Shown one piece after another: positions 18,891 to 28,500 of a DNA stretch of 64,000 bases (within the stretch, counting starts at the first letter, position 1; every line of letters starts with the position of its first letter). The notes under the pieces were generated by a model. It saw only the letters and a list, made by a program, of their open reading frames with translations. It did no database searches and was not told the origin of the DNA. A program made the position numbers and the translations under genes. Source of the DNA: UBA10324 sp038326325 (GTDB lineage: Bacteria; Bacteroidota; Bacteroidia; Chitinophagales; UBA10324). Location: NCBI GenBank assembly GCA_038326325.1, contig JBBQJW010000012.1:50775-114774 (forward strand), written 5' to 3'.

Positions 18891-20177
18891 ATGACGATAA
18901 AATATTACTCTAAAAAAATATTTGCTCTTTTTGTTTTTCTATTCTGTTACACTACAACTTTTTCTCAAGCAACAAAACAAACCAGCATTGCAGGAGCTTT
19001 GAAAATTTATCTTGATTGTCTGTATTGCGACGAAGATTTTATGCGCACCGAAATCAACTGCGTAAATTTTGTGCGCGACTCAAAAGAAGCTGATGTTCAT
19101 ATTTTAATCACGATGCAAAACACCGGAAGCGGTGGCACCTCCTACACAATTTATTATTTGGGGCAACAAATTTTTCTGAATGAAAACGACACGCTTTTCT
19201 TCACCGCGAATTCCAACAACACTTCCGATGAAACACGAAAAGGATTAACACAAATACTGTCGGTTGGGTTGATGCGATATGTGGCTCATACTTCCATGGT
19301 TTCAAAAATTAACATCACTTCGCCGCAGGAAGATACACTAAGTGTTACATCAAAAGATACGGTTGACCATTGGCATAGCTGGGTTTTTTCTATTGGCGGA
19401 AACGGAAACTGGAATGGAGAAAAACAATCAACCAGCGGTTCTTACAATGGAAATATTTCAGCGGATAAAGTAACGGCAAAAATGAAAATGAGTTTTTACG
19501 CCAGCATTAATTACAATAAAAGCATTTACAAATTTGATGACACCACTGAATTTATAAATGAGTCGAATTCTAAATATTCAGGAGCGAGTTATGTAAAAAG
19601 CTTAAACAAGCATTGGTCAGCAGGATTAATCACAGACTATTCATCGAGCATTTATAATAATATCAAATGGGCGGTGAGCGCGGGACCAGCACTGGAGTTT
19701 GATGTGTTTCCTTACGCACAATCCAATCGTAAACTATGGACTTTCTATTATGAGATGCAATATCAAACAGGTGAATACATTGATACTACCATTTTCAATA
19801 AAATAAAACAGTCGGTTGTACAACAAAAATTAAGGAGTTCAATGCGCTTTAAACAAAAATGGGGAAGCACAAATTTTACTGTTTCGGGTTCAACCTATCT
19901 CTACGATTTCAGTAAGAACAGTCTGAATGTTTCCGGCTCTGCGAGCATTCGCTTGTTCGAGGGATTGTCTTTGGATTTATACGGAAGTTTTTCCATCATT
20001 CATGATCAGATTTCATTACCAAAATCAGGAGCCAGTCAGCAAGAAGTTTTGTTGCAGATAAAACAATTGGAAACCAACTACAGATATTATGGTTCGGTTG
20101 GATTGAGCTATCAGTTCGGAAGTATTTATAATAACATTGTAAATCCGAGATTCAATTCCTCCAGTTATAATTTCTGA
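18891..20177 (+). CDS. Hypothetical outer-membrane beta-barrel-like protein
   Basis: 428 residues from the ATG at 18891, which begins a signal peptide (MTIKYYSKKIFALFVFLF...FSQ); an upstream in-frame ATG at 18819 is not needed. After the signal, residues ~30-150 form a small domain with a conserved-looking LDCLYCDEDFMRTEINCVNFVRD segment (three Cys) and DVHILIT, similar to periplasmic domains of uncharacterised Bacteroidota proteins. From ~190 to the end, alternating hydrophobic/polar strands with many aromatic residues and final GLSYQFGS fit a transmembrane beta-barrel. Not assigned to a named family; function unknown. Confidence 0.65.
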   Translation: MTIKYYSKKIFALFVFLFCYTTTFSQATKQTSIAGALKIYLDCLYCDEDFMRTEINCVNFVRDSKEADVHILITMQNTGSGGTSYTIYYLGQQIFLNENDTLFFTANSNNTSDETRKGLTQILSVGLMRYVAHTSMVSKINITSPQEDTLSVTSKDTVDHWHSWVFSIGGNGNWNGEKQSTSGSYNGNISADKVTAKMKMSFYASINYNKSIYKFDDTTEFINESNSKYSGASYVKSLNKHWSAGLITDYSSSIYNNIKWAVSAGPALEFDVFPYAQSNRKLWTFYYEMQYQTGEYIDTTIFNKIKQSVVQQKLRSSMRFKQKWGSTNFTVSGSTYLYDFSKNSLNVSGSASIRLFEGLSLDLYGSFSIIHDQISLPKSGASQQEVLLQIKQLETNYRYYGSVGLSYQFGSIYNNIVNPRFNSSSYNF

Positions 20178-20314
20178 TAAAGGCACAATAAATTTCAATC
20201 GCTGTTATGGTTTTCTTTTATTGTTAAATAATTAATTAACATATTAATCGGAATTATTCACATCCTTAATATGGTACATACTGTTGCTTATAACAATCAA
20301 TACATTTACCCCGC

Positions 20315-21058
20315 ATGAATGATAAAACATACGAGATAAAACTCCCGCAGTTTGAAGGTCCGTTTGATCTGCTGCTTTTTTTTATTGAGCGCGATGAATT
20401 AGATATTTATGACATTCCGATTTATCAAATCACAAAAGATTTTCTTGACTACCTTCATCAGGCCAGTTTGATGAACATTGAAATAGCAAGTGAATTTATT
20501 GTGGTGGCCGCAACGCTTATGCGTGTGAAAGCAAAATTATTATTGCCAAGAAAAGATATTGATGCAACCGGAAATGAAATTGACCCACGCGATGAATTGG
20601 TTGCAAAACTTTTGGAGTATAAAAAATTCAAAGAGGTACAGGAACAAATGCGACACCTCGAAGATTCGCGTGCTGCAAAATTTGAACGCGGAAATGCTGT
20701 GGGCGAATTAAAAGTTTTATCAGAAAGTTTATCGGGCGAAGCGGAGCTACACACACTCACACTTTTCAGATTGCTTAAAGCATTTGAGAAAGTGATGACT
20801 CGATATGAAGAAGACAAAAACAAACCAGTGCATCAGGTTATTCAATACGCATATACTATTGAAGGTTCGCGCGAAAAAATTTTAGAAGTGGTTCGCCGCG
20901 GAAGTAATGTTCCGTTCATTGCCATTTTTGAAAGTTGCGAAAATCGTATTCACGCCATCTTTACTTTTCTTGCAATGTTAGAGTTGATTCAATCCAATCT
21001 TATCAATATTAATTTGGGGATGGGTTCAAATAATTTCTGGGTTACAACTGTCGAATAA
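20315..21058 (+). CDS. scpA: Segregation and condensation protein A
   Basis: Kleisin subunit that bridges SMC heads with ScpB for chromosome condensation. 247 residues with the diagnostic start YEIKLPQFEGPFDLLLFFIERDELDIYDIPI, followed by EFIVVAATLMRVKAKLLLP and the C-terminal winged-helix region ending FLAMLELIQSNLININ. Length is normal for the family. scpB is not adjacent. The 137-bp upstream gap is very AT-rich; I see no exact TAnnTTTG box there. Confidence 0.93.
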   Translation: MNDKTYEIKLPQFEGPFDLLLFFIERDELDIYDIPIYQITKDFLDYLHQASLMNIEIASEFIVVAATLMRVKAKLLLPRKDIDATGNEIDPRDELVAKLLEYKKFKEVQEQMRHLEDSRAAKFERGNAVGELKVLSESLSGEAELHTLTLFRLLKAFEKVMTRYEEDKNKPVHQVIQYAYTIEGSREKILEVVRRGSNVPFIAIFESCENRIHAIFTFLAMLELIQSNLININLGMGSNNFWVTTVE

Positions 21059-21088
21059 AAATTTCTTTCACAATTCAATTTCCTTTTT

Positions 21089-22333
21089 TTGAAAAAAATA
21101 TTTCTATTTCTGATTTTGATTATTTCAATTCAGAAAATTTCAGCACAAACAAAATCTGTTTTGTTTATTGGCAACAGTTACACTTCAGTAAATAATCTTC
21201 CTGTTACAGTTCAACAGTTAGCGTTATCAAAAGGTGATTCGTTGTTTGTTGATTCGAGCACTCCTGGCGGATATACATTTCTGCAACACACGACAAACGC
21301 GACCACGCTTTCAAAAATCGCGCAGCAGCCATGGGATTTTGTAGTGTTACAGGAACAAAGTCAAATGCCATCGTTCCCGCCATCACAAGTTCAAACCGAT
21401 GTATATCCTTATGCGACCAAACTTGATAGTTTGATTCATGCGAATGATTCGTGCACCGAAACGATGTTTTATATGACCTGGGGAAAAAAGAATGGCGACG
21501 CTTCGAATTGCGCTGGTTATCCGATTCTATGTACTTTTTGGGGAGTGCAGCAGCGGCTTCGCGAAAGTTATTTAGAGATGGGGCAAATGAATCATGCTAC
21601 TGTCGCTCCTGTGGGAATGGCTTGGAAAAAAATTGTCGGCGACAGTTTAAGTTTTGATTTGTTTCAGGCGGATGAAAGTCATCCAACTGTTTACGGCACT
21701 TATTTAACCGCATGTGTTTTTTACGCTATGCTGTATCAGAAATCTCCCGTGGGCGCTACTTTTTATTCAACCATTCCCGATACAACGGCTATACTGTTAC
21801 AGCAAACAGCTGATGCGATCGTGTTCGACAGTTTATCGCTTTGGTTTGAAAGTGGAAACATTCCTTTTGCCGGGTTTAATTTTTCTGCAACAGGAACAAC
21901 TGTAAATTTTCAATCAACCGATATGAATGGTTCGCAGTTCGATTGGAATTTTGGAGATGGAAGTTCTTCGACTCAACAAGGCCCTTCTCATGTTTATGTT
22001 CCCGGTACTTATACTGTTACACAGGTTGTGACAAATCATTGTTTGAGCGATACTGTTACACACGCACTTACAGTTCTTTCTTCCGGAATTGCAGAATCGA
22101 ATCAGACCTCAACTGAAAAATTATTTTATGTTGAAGGAAGAATTTATTTCCAAACCGAAATTTCTAATTCGATAGTGTTGTATGATGTATTGGGAAGAAA
22201 AATTTTCGAACAATCAATTGATAAAAGTAAAATCAAACAAGTCTTAAATCTGAAACTTTCTTCAGGATGTTACACTGCAGTTTTAGAAAACAACCATCAA
22301 AAAAATTCTATTCTGAAAGTAGTGATTCCATAA
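21089..22333 (+). CDS. Secreted DUF4886/SGNH-like protein with PKD and T9SS type-A sorting domain
   Basis: 414 residues, starting at TTG (21089), which opens the signal peptide (KKIFLFLILIISIQKISAQ). Residues ~24-250 match the DUF4886/SGNH-hydrolase pattern: VLFIGNSYTSVNNLP (nucleophile Ser block), FVVLQEQSQMP and a C-terminal DESHPTVYGTYL (Asp-x-x-His). A PKD domain follows (FDWNFGDGSS, ~290-340), then a degenerate type-A T9SS sorting domain (VLYDVLGRKIFEQ ... LSSGCYTAVLE). Probably an exported esterase acting on glycans or acylated polymers, by analogy only. Confidence 0.82.
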   Translation: MKKIFLFLILIISIQKISAQTKSVLFIGNSYTSVNNLPVTVQQLALSKGDSLFVDSSTPGGYTFLQHTTNATTLSKIAQQPWDFVVLQEQSQMPSFPPSQVQTDVYPYATKLDSLIHANDSCTETMFYMTWGKKNGDASNCAGYPILCTFWGVQQRLRESYLEMGQMNHATVAPVGMAWKKIVGDSLSFDLFQADESHPTVYGTYLTACVFYAMLYQKSPVGATFYSTIPDTTAILLQQTADAIVFDSLSLWFESGNIPFAGFNFSATGTTVNFQSTDMNGSQFDWNFGDGSSSTQQGPSHVYVPGTYTVTQVVTNHCLSDTVTHALTVLSSGIAESNQTSTEKLFYVEGRIYFQTEISNSIVLYDVLGRKIFEQSIDKSKIKQVLNLKLSSGCYTAVLENNHQKNSILKVVIP

Positions 22334-22360
22334 TAGAAATTCATCAACACAACTTAAAAC

Positions 22361-22368
22361 TATATTTG
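22361..22368 (+). promoter_or_regulatory. Putative -7 promoter element of the amidino-sugar operon
   Basis: TATATTTG matches the Bacteroidota -7 consensus TAnnTTTG and ends 19 bp before the PIG-L ATG. A clear -33 TTG at the expected 17-23 bp spacing is not seen. It is the only such box between the T9SS gene and the long plus-strand gene run, so it is the best candidate for the start of the operon. Confidence 0.45.
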
Positions 22369-22387
22369 AGCCATTGATTTTTCAATC

Positions 22388-23020
22388 ATGATAAATAAAA
22401 AAAGAATTCTCATTTTAGCTCCTCACACTGATGATGGTGAACTTGGACTGGGTGGTTCCATTGCTCGTTTTGTTGATGAAGGGAAAGAAATTTATTACGC
22501 AGCATTTTCGCTCTGTCGTCGTTCGCTTGAACCGGGATTAGCACCCGACACTTTGGAAATTGAAGTAAAAGCTGCAACTAAAATTCTTGGAATTCCCCCT
22601 GAAAATCTTCGGTTGTTTGATTATGATGTTCGGCACTTTAGCACCTTTCGACAGAATATTTTAGAAGATATGGTTGTACTGAAAAAAGAATTAAAACCTG
22701 AATTGGTTTTTCTTCCGTGTTCATCTGACCTTCATCAAGACCATCAGGTTATTCATAATGAAGGATTGCGCGCTTTTAAAGATGCATCCATTCTCGGGTA
22801 TGAATTACCCTGGAACAATCTGAATTTTCAAACAAGTTGTTTTATAAAACTGCAAGAAAAATTTGTAATGAAAAAACTAGAAGCATTACAGGCCTATAAA
22901 TCACAATCTCATCGCGCATATTTAAACGAAGGATTCATTCGCGGATTAGCAACTGCGCGCGGGGTGCAAATCGGTTGCGAGTTTGCTGAGGCATTTGAAG
23001 TAATGAAAGTTATTTATTAG
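22388..23020 (+). CDS. PIG-L family N-acetylglucosamine-type deacetylase
   Basis: 210 residues. The zinc-binding/catalytic motif appears as APHTDDGELGLGG near the N-terminus (family AHPDDE), with the second metal site in PCSSDLHQDHQVIHNE. PIG-L/LmbE enzymes remove N-acetyl groups from GlcNAc-containing glycolipids and related sugars. As first gene of the saccharide operon it probably deacetylates an N-acetyl sugar intermediate. The next gene begins 6 bp after its stop. The family is secure; the substrate is inferred from context. Confidence 0.9.
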   Translation: MINKKRILILAPHTDDGELGLGGSIARFVDEGKEIYYAAFSLCRRSLEPGLAPDTLEIEVKAATKILGIPPENLRLFDYDVRHFSTFRQNILEDMVVLKKELKPELVFLPCSSDLHQDHQVIHNEGLRAFKDASILGYELPWNNLNFQTSCFIKLQEKFVMKKLEALQAYKSQSHRAYLNEGFIRGLATARGVQIGCEFAEAFEVMKVIY

Positions 23021-23026
23021 AAATTT

Positions 23027-24184
23027 ATGAAGAGAGTTGCTCTCTTACTCGATAATACTTTATCAATTGATCGTCGCGCATTATTAGAAATCGAGACTTT
23101 GTGTTCGCTTGATATTGAACTGCATTTGTTCTGTATGAAGGAGAATGGGTTCCCTGAAATTGAAACGCGGAACAATCTTTTTATTCAACGGATTTTTTCT
23201 CCTGAAATTTATAAGTTCAGAAACAATAAACTGTTACAGTCGTTGGCAGAAATTATTTGTAAAACTGATTTTGATATTCTGCATTGCCACGATCGGGTAA
23301 TGTTACACCTCGGCATTATTATAAAAAGGCGACAACCAACTGCAAAATTGATTTATGAATCCCGGGAGTTGTTTCATCAGTGGCCGCTACATGTAACAGC
23401 CCCGGGATTTGTGTTGTGGTTGAAATCATGGATTGTTAGAAAATTAGAAATCAGAAAAGAAAAAAATGACGGACGAAAAGCAGATTACCTAATCACCGTC
23501 AATCAATCCATTGCAGCTATTCTTCAGACCTATTTTCAATTAAAATCAAAAGCAGTGGTCACCCGGAATATTCCGCGATACGAAGCGGTGATTAAAAAGG
23601 GCGACTACCTGAGAAATAAATTTTCGGTTCACACAAGTGATAAAATTGTGGTTTACATCGGCGGCCATCTTTACCGCAACTCATTGCGGATGGAGCAGGC
23701 GCTGGAAGAAATTGCAATAACTCCGAATGTAACAGTGGTGATTATTACCGGCGATGATTCTCATTCGCAGTGGTTTAAAAATTTTGTTAAAGAAAATAAC
23801 TGGAGCAATGTTTTTTTTCATCCACTCATTCCAATCAATCAGATAACAAGTGTGCTGAGTGGTTGCGATGTTGGAATTGTTACAGCATGGAATAAAAAAG
23901 ATTTAAGTTACTGGCTTGCGCTCGACAATAAATTATTCAGTTACATCATGGCGGAGATTCCGATTTTGGCAAGTGCTCAACCGGAATATAAAAAAATTGT
24001 GGAAGAAAATAATGTAGGTGTTTGTGTTGACCCCGAAATTCCGGGCGCATTTGCTAAAGGACTGAAACAGATTTTAATGCAATCTGACAATTTTCGTACT
24101 GAATTGATGAAAGCAAAACAAAAATTCAATTGGGAACAGGAACAAAAAAATCTATTGGAACTTTATAAACGAATCATCAACTGA
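23027..24184 (+). CDS. Glycosyltransferase, GT-B fold (GT4-like)
   Basis: 385 residues. The N-terminal half begins VALLLDNTLSIDRRAL and holds DILHCHDRVMLHLG and SRELFHQWPL; the C-terminal half has VVYIGGHLYRN, a WSNVFFHPLIP loop and LALDNKLFSYIMAEIPILASAQPEY with a Glu in the donor-binding position. It probably transfers a nucleotide-activated sugar to a lipid- or glycan-linked acceptor in the cytoplasm. Two domains fused inside the large gene at 25581-29114 share this architecture and motif set, so the operon contains three related copies. Confidence 0.9.
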   Translation: MKRVALLLDNTLSIDRRALLEIETLCSLDIELHLFCMKENGFPEIETRNNLFIQRIFSPEIYKFRNNKLLQSLAEIICKTDFDILHCHDRVMLHLGIIIKRRQPTAKLIYESRELFHQWPLHVTAPGFVLWLKSWIVRKLEIRKEKNDGRKADYLITVNQSIAAILQTYFQLKSKAVVTRNIPRYEAVIKKGDYLRNKFSVHTSDKIVVYIGGHLYRNSLRMEQALEEIAITPNVTVVIITGDDSHSQWFKNFVKENNWSNVFFHPLIPINQITSVLSGCDVGIVTAWNKKDLSYWLALDNKLFSYIMAEIPILASAQPEYKKIVEENNVGVCVDPEIPGAFAKGLKQILMQSDNFRTELMKAKQKFNWEQEQKNLLELYKRIIN

Positions 24185-24201
24185 TTCATCTTTGCAAAAC
24201 A

Positions 24202-24816
24202 ATGATTCACATTATTGATTACGGAACCGGAAATATTTCAAGCATACAAAACATGCTCAAAAAAATTGGTGTCGATTCCATTATATCTTCTAATCCAAAA
24301 GAAATATCAGGCGCAAAAAAAATTATTCTTCCTGGTGTTGGCTCCTTTGATACCGGAATGAAACTGTTGAATGAAAGAGGCTGGGTTGAAACACTGAACG
24401 AAAAAGTATTGAATGAAAAAATTACAGTGCTTGGTGTTTGTCTTGGTTTACAATTGATGTGCATACAAAGCGATGAAGGAAAATCAAAAGGGCTCGGGTG
24501 GATTGACGCGGAGGTAATTCGATTCAATCCTGGAAAGGCAGCAGAACAAATTCGTGTTCCACACATGGGATGGAATTCGGTAGAGGAGTTGAAAACTGTT
24601 ACACTTATTGATTCAAAGACCGAACAACGATTTTATTTTGTTCATGCCTATCATATTGCAAATGTTCCAAATGAAATTGGCTGGCTAAAAACACATTATG
24701 GATATGATTTCGTTTCTGGAATTCAGAAAGAAAATATTTATGGTGTGCAGTTTCACCCAGAAAAAAGTCATCGTTACGGAATGGAATTGTATAAAAATTT
24801 TGCAGAACTGAAATGA
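24202..24816 (+). CDS. hisH: HisH-type glutamine amidotransferase, probably serving an amidino-sugar pathway
   Basis: 204 residues, class-I glutaminase. Visible are the catalytic Cys80 in GVCLGLQL, GVGSFDTGM and the His-Glu of GVQFHPEKS. It generates ammonia from glutamine for a HisF partner, encoded immediately downstream with a 4-bp ATGA overlap. No other histidine genes are present; the next gene is a WbpG-like N-acetyl sugar amidotransferase. In Pseudomonas and related bacteria, HisH2-HisF2-WbpG sets form the acetamidino group of surface sugars. I infer this role rather than histidine synthesis. The symbol reflects the family. Confidence 0.9.
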   Translation: MIHIIDYGTGNISSIQNMLKKIGVDSIISSNPKEISGAKKIILPGVGSFDTGMKLLNERGWVETLNEKVLNEKITVLGVCLGLQLMCIQSDEGKSKGLGWIDAEVIRFNPGKAAEQIRVPHMGWNSVEELKTVTLIDSKTEQRFYFVHAYHIANVPNEIGWLKTHYGYDFVSGIQKENIYGVQFHPEKSHRYGMELYKNFAELK

Positions 24817-25562
24817 GTTATCGCGCTCGCATCATTCCCGTTTTATTAATTCAGCAAGGTGCATTGGTGAAGACAGAAAAATTTTCTTCGCCACGATATG
24901 TTGGTGATCCGATCAATGCGATTAAAATTTTCAATGAAAAGGAAGTAGATGAAATTGTAGTGCTTGACATTGATGCATCAAAAAAAAATCAAAAAATAAA
25001 TTTCGACTTAATTCGTGATTTAGCCAGCGAATGCTTTATGCCACTCGCTTATGGTGGCGGAATAAAAATACTGAATGATATTGAGCAATTAATAAAAACA
25101 GGAGTAGAGAAAGTGATTATTAATTCTACTGCTTTAGAAAATCCGGAATTTATTTCAAGCGCAGCAAAAGAATTTGCCAGCTCAACTATTGTAGCTTCGG
25201 TTGATGTAACACAAAATTTTTTCGGAAAATATATTCTCTATTCTGCTTCTGGAAAGAGAAATACTTATGGTGTAACAGATTATGTAAAGCAATTGGAAAA
25301 TGCCGGAGCAGGTGAAATTTTATTGCAGGCAGTGCATCACGATGGAACCGGAAAAGGATATGATCAAAAATTGATTAGTAAATTGTCTAAATCTGTTTCT
25401 ATTCCGATGATTGCATGTGGCGGAGCTTCATCAGTTGAAGATTTGCGAAGCGCAATTAATTCCGGTGCTTCTGCAGCTGCGGCAGGAAGCATATTTGTGT
25501 TTACTGGAAAACATAAAGCGGTGATGATTTCTTTTCCTTCTTCTTCTGAATTGAATTGGTAG
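24813..25562 (+). CDS. hisF: HisF paralogue for sugar amidination, lacking the first catalytic Asp
   Basis: 249-residue TIM-barrel protein of the HisF family (RIIPVLLIQQG, LAYGGGI, ASVDVTQ, IPMIACGGASS). Aligning RIIPVLL to the canonical RIIPCLD puts Leu12 where HisF needs Asp11 for imidazole-ring closure, while the equivalent of Asp130 is kept (Asp131). The loss argues against a role in histidine synthesis and fits HisF2-type proteins, which channel HisH ammonia to the WbpG-like enzyme next door. Overlaps hisH by 4 bp. The C-terminal ~20 residues (FTGKHKAVMISFPSSSEL) replace the usual HisF end. Confidence 0.88.
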   Translation: MSYRARIIPVLLIQQGALVKTEKFSSPRYVGDPINAIKIFNEKEVDEIVVLDIDASKKNQKINFDLIRDLASECFMPLAYGGGIKILNDIEQLIKTGVEKVIINSTALENPEFISSAAKEFASSTIVASVDVTQNFFGKYILYSASGKRNTYGVTDYVKQLENAGAGEILLQAVHHDGTGKGYDQKLISKLSKSVSIPMIACGGASSVEDLRSAINSGASAAAAGSIFVFTGKHKAVMISFPSSSELNW

Positions 25563-25580
25563 TTATGTTTGGGGCTTCGA

Positions 25581-28500
25581 ATGCAATCAGCCCGCCATTA
25601 CCAGATTTGTACACGGTGTATTCTTTCAACAGAAGATGACTTTGCTATTTATTTTGATGAAGATGGAGTTTGTAATCATTGTCATTTATATGATAGAGTT
25701 GTAGCTGAAAGAATTTTACCGGTTCCTGAGCGTGATAAATACTTGCAGCAATTAATTGATGAAATAAAACTTGCAGGAAAAGGAAAAAAATATGATTGTG
25801 TAATTGGGGTAAGTGGTGGAGTTGATAGCACTTATGTTGCATACATAGTAAAGCAATTAGGGCTTCGTCCACTTGCTGTGCATTGCGATAATGGATGGAA
25901 CTCAGAATTAGCAGTAAGCAATATTTCAAACATTCTGAAAAAGCTTGAAATTGATCTTTTAACTCATGTAATTAATTGGGAGGAGTTCCGTAATCTCCAA
26001 CTTGCATATTTAAAAGCGTCAGTCATAGATGTTGAGGCAACATCTGATCACGCAATTTTTGCATCGTTATATGAAGCAGCTAACAATTACAAAATAAAAT
26101 ATATTCTTAGCGGAGAAAATTTGCCTACAGAAGGAATTTTACCAGAAAGTTGGATTCATAACAAAAATGATTTAATAAATATCAAAGCCATTTTCAAAAA
26201 ATTTGGAAATGGAAAACTGAAAACTTTTCCCACTCTTGGGTTTCTGAAAAAATGGTATTTCGAAAATGTAAAAGGAATTAAATCAATTCGTATCCTGGAT
26301 CAAATTAGTTATAATAAAAAGGAAGCGAAAAAAATAATTGCTGAAGAATTGGATTGGCGTGATTATGAAGGGAAGCATTATGAATCAATTATAACAAGAT
26401 TTTATCAATCCTATATTCTTCCCAAAAAATTTCATGTCGATAAAAGGCGCTCGCATTTTTCAACAATGATTTGTTCGGGGCAGTTATCACGCGAAGATGC
26501 GCTTGTTGAAATAAGTAAGCCCCCAATAGATGCTAAAAGATTAGAAGAAGATAAAACTTATGTGCTGAAAAAATTCGGACTTACTGAATCTGAATTTGAA
26601 AAAATACTTTCTCTCCCACCAAAAGCGCATACTGACTATCCATCTATTCTGAATATTTTCAGAAAGGTTCGTCCTGTAACAAGAATAATCAGAAAAGTAT
26701 TTAAAACTGAAAAGCTAAATCAAACTTTTATTCAGTCAGTCAAGGGAAAAAAAATTGCTATGTTATTAGACAACCCGTTTACCAATGATAAGCGGGTTAT
26801 TCAGGAAGCCAATTCTATAGCTCAATATTTTGATTTGACAATGTTTTGTATGAGAAATATGAATTTGCCTTTTCGTGAAATAAAAAACGAAGTTAAAATT
26901 GAACGCATTATTCCGGACGATATTTTTCGTTTGGGGTCATATAGAAAATTAAAATACATTGCTAAACATATAGCATCATACAAATTTGACATTATACATT
27001 GCCATGATCATATGATGCTTAATCTCGGAGCAATGGTTAAGAAGTATAACCCAGAAACAATATTGATTTATGATTCACATGAATTATTTCATTCATGGCC
27101 TTTGAATTTTACAACCAAAAATCCAAGCATCATTCTTAAATCATATTTGGTTAGGGAACTTCAAATCAGAAACGAAAAAAAAGTCGGAAAAAAAATAGAT
27201 TTTTTAATCACAGTTAATCAATCATTGGCTGATGTTTTATCAAATTATTTTTTTATTAAAACAAAACCGTTAGTCATTCGAAATGTACCACTGCAAGAGG
27301 AACTAATCCAACGAAATTATATAATCAGAGAAAAGTTTAAAATTCCACCGGAAAGAAAAATTCTTGTTTTTATTGGCGCTCATATTTATCTGAAAACTTT
27401 AAACATGAAACAAGTAATGAATGAAGTTGGCAATAAAACCGATTTGGCATTTGTAGTAATAAGTTCTGCAGATGAACACAGAAAACAAGTTGAAGATTAT
27501 GCAACAGAAAATGGATTTACCAATATTTATTTTCATGATGTGGTGCCCCATGAAGAAATCGCAACTTATTTGAGCGGTTGTGATGCTGGGCTAATACCGA
27601 CCTGGAATAAAAATGATTTAAGTTACTGGTATGCACTTGATAATAAATTGTTCAGTTACCTGATGGCAGAAATTCCAATGCTCTCAACAGCACAACCAGA
27701 ATATGTTGCAATTATTGATAAATATGAATTAGGAGTTTGTGTGAATCCAGATCAGAAGGGTGCTTATTATAACGGTTGGAAAGAATTAATGCAGAATAAA
27801 AAAAAGTACCTGCAAAATTTCAAAACAGCAAAAAATGAATTAAACTGGGATAATGAAAGTAAAATACTTATTAATTTTTATGACACACTGTTACACCGTA
27901 AAACAAAAAAAGATTTTCAATTATTTAAGCAACCAAGAGTTACAATGTTACTCGACAATTCATTTACAATGGATAGTCGTGTTTATCGCGAAGCAATATC
28001 ATTAGTAAAGGCGGGTTATTCGTTAACAGTTTTAGCAGTGAAGAGAGATGATTTACCAATTAGTGAAATTCAAGATGGAATAATTATTAAAAGGGTTTTT
28101 GAAAGTGAATTTGTTGCCTTTAAAAATTATGCATTGCGTTCGCGAATAGCAAAAATGATTAGCAAAGAGCAACTTGACATATTACATTGTCATGATCAAC
28201 TGATGTTATACATTGGTTCTATCGTAAAAAAAATTAGACCGGAAATAAAATTGATTTATGACTCTCATGAATTGTTTCATTCATGGCCCATTAATTACGG
28301 CAATCGAGCAACAACATGGATAAAATTAAAAACCGATGTGGTTCGCAAAATTGAAGTTCGACGCGAGGCAATATCTTCCAAATCAATTGACAGGTTAATT
28401 ACTGTTTCCAAATCGTTAGGAGATGATCTGGAAAAATATTTTCACTTAAAAAAGAAGCCGGTTATTGTAAGGAACATGGCAGAATTTGAAGAAATAAAGG

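Noticed and set aside
24202..25562. Histidine biosynthesis operon (hisH-hisF)
   Set aside because: No other his genes are nearby, HisF lacks the first catalytic Asp and the next gene is a sugar amidotransferase fusion.
25565..25580. ATG at 25565 as start of the large fusion gene
   Set aside because: It is in a different frame from the fusion; the ATG at 25581 is in frame and begins just before the Cys motif.
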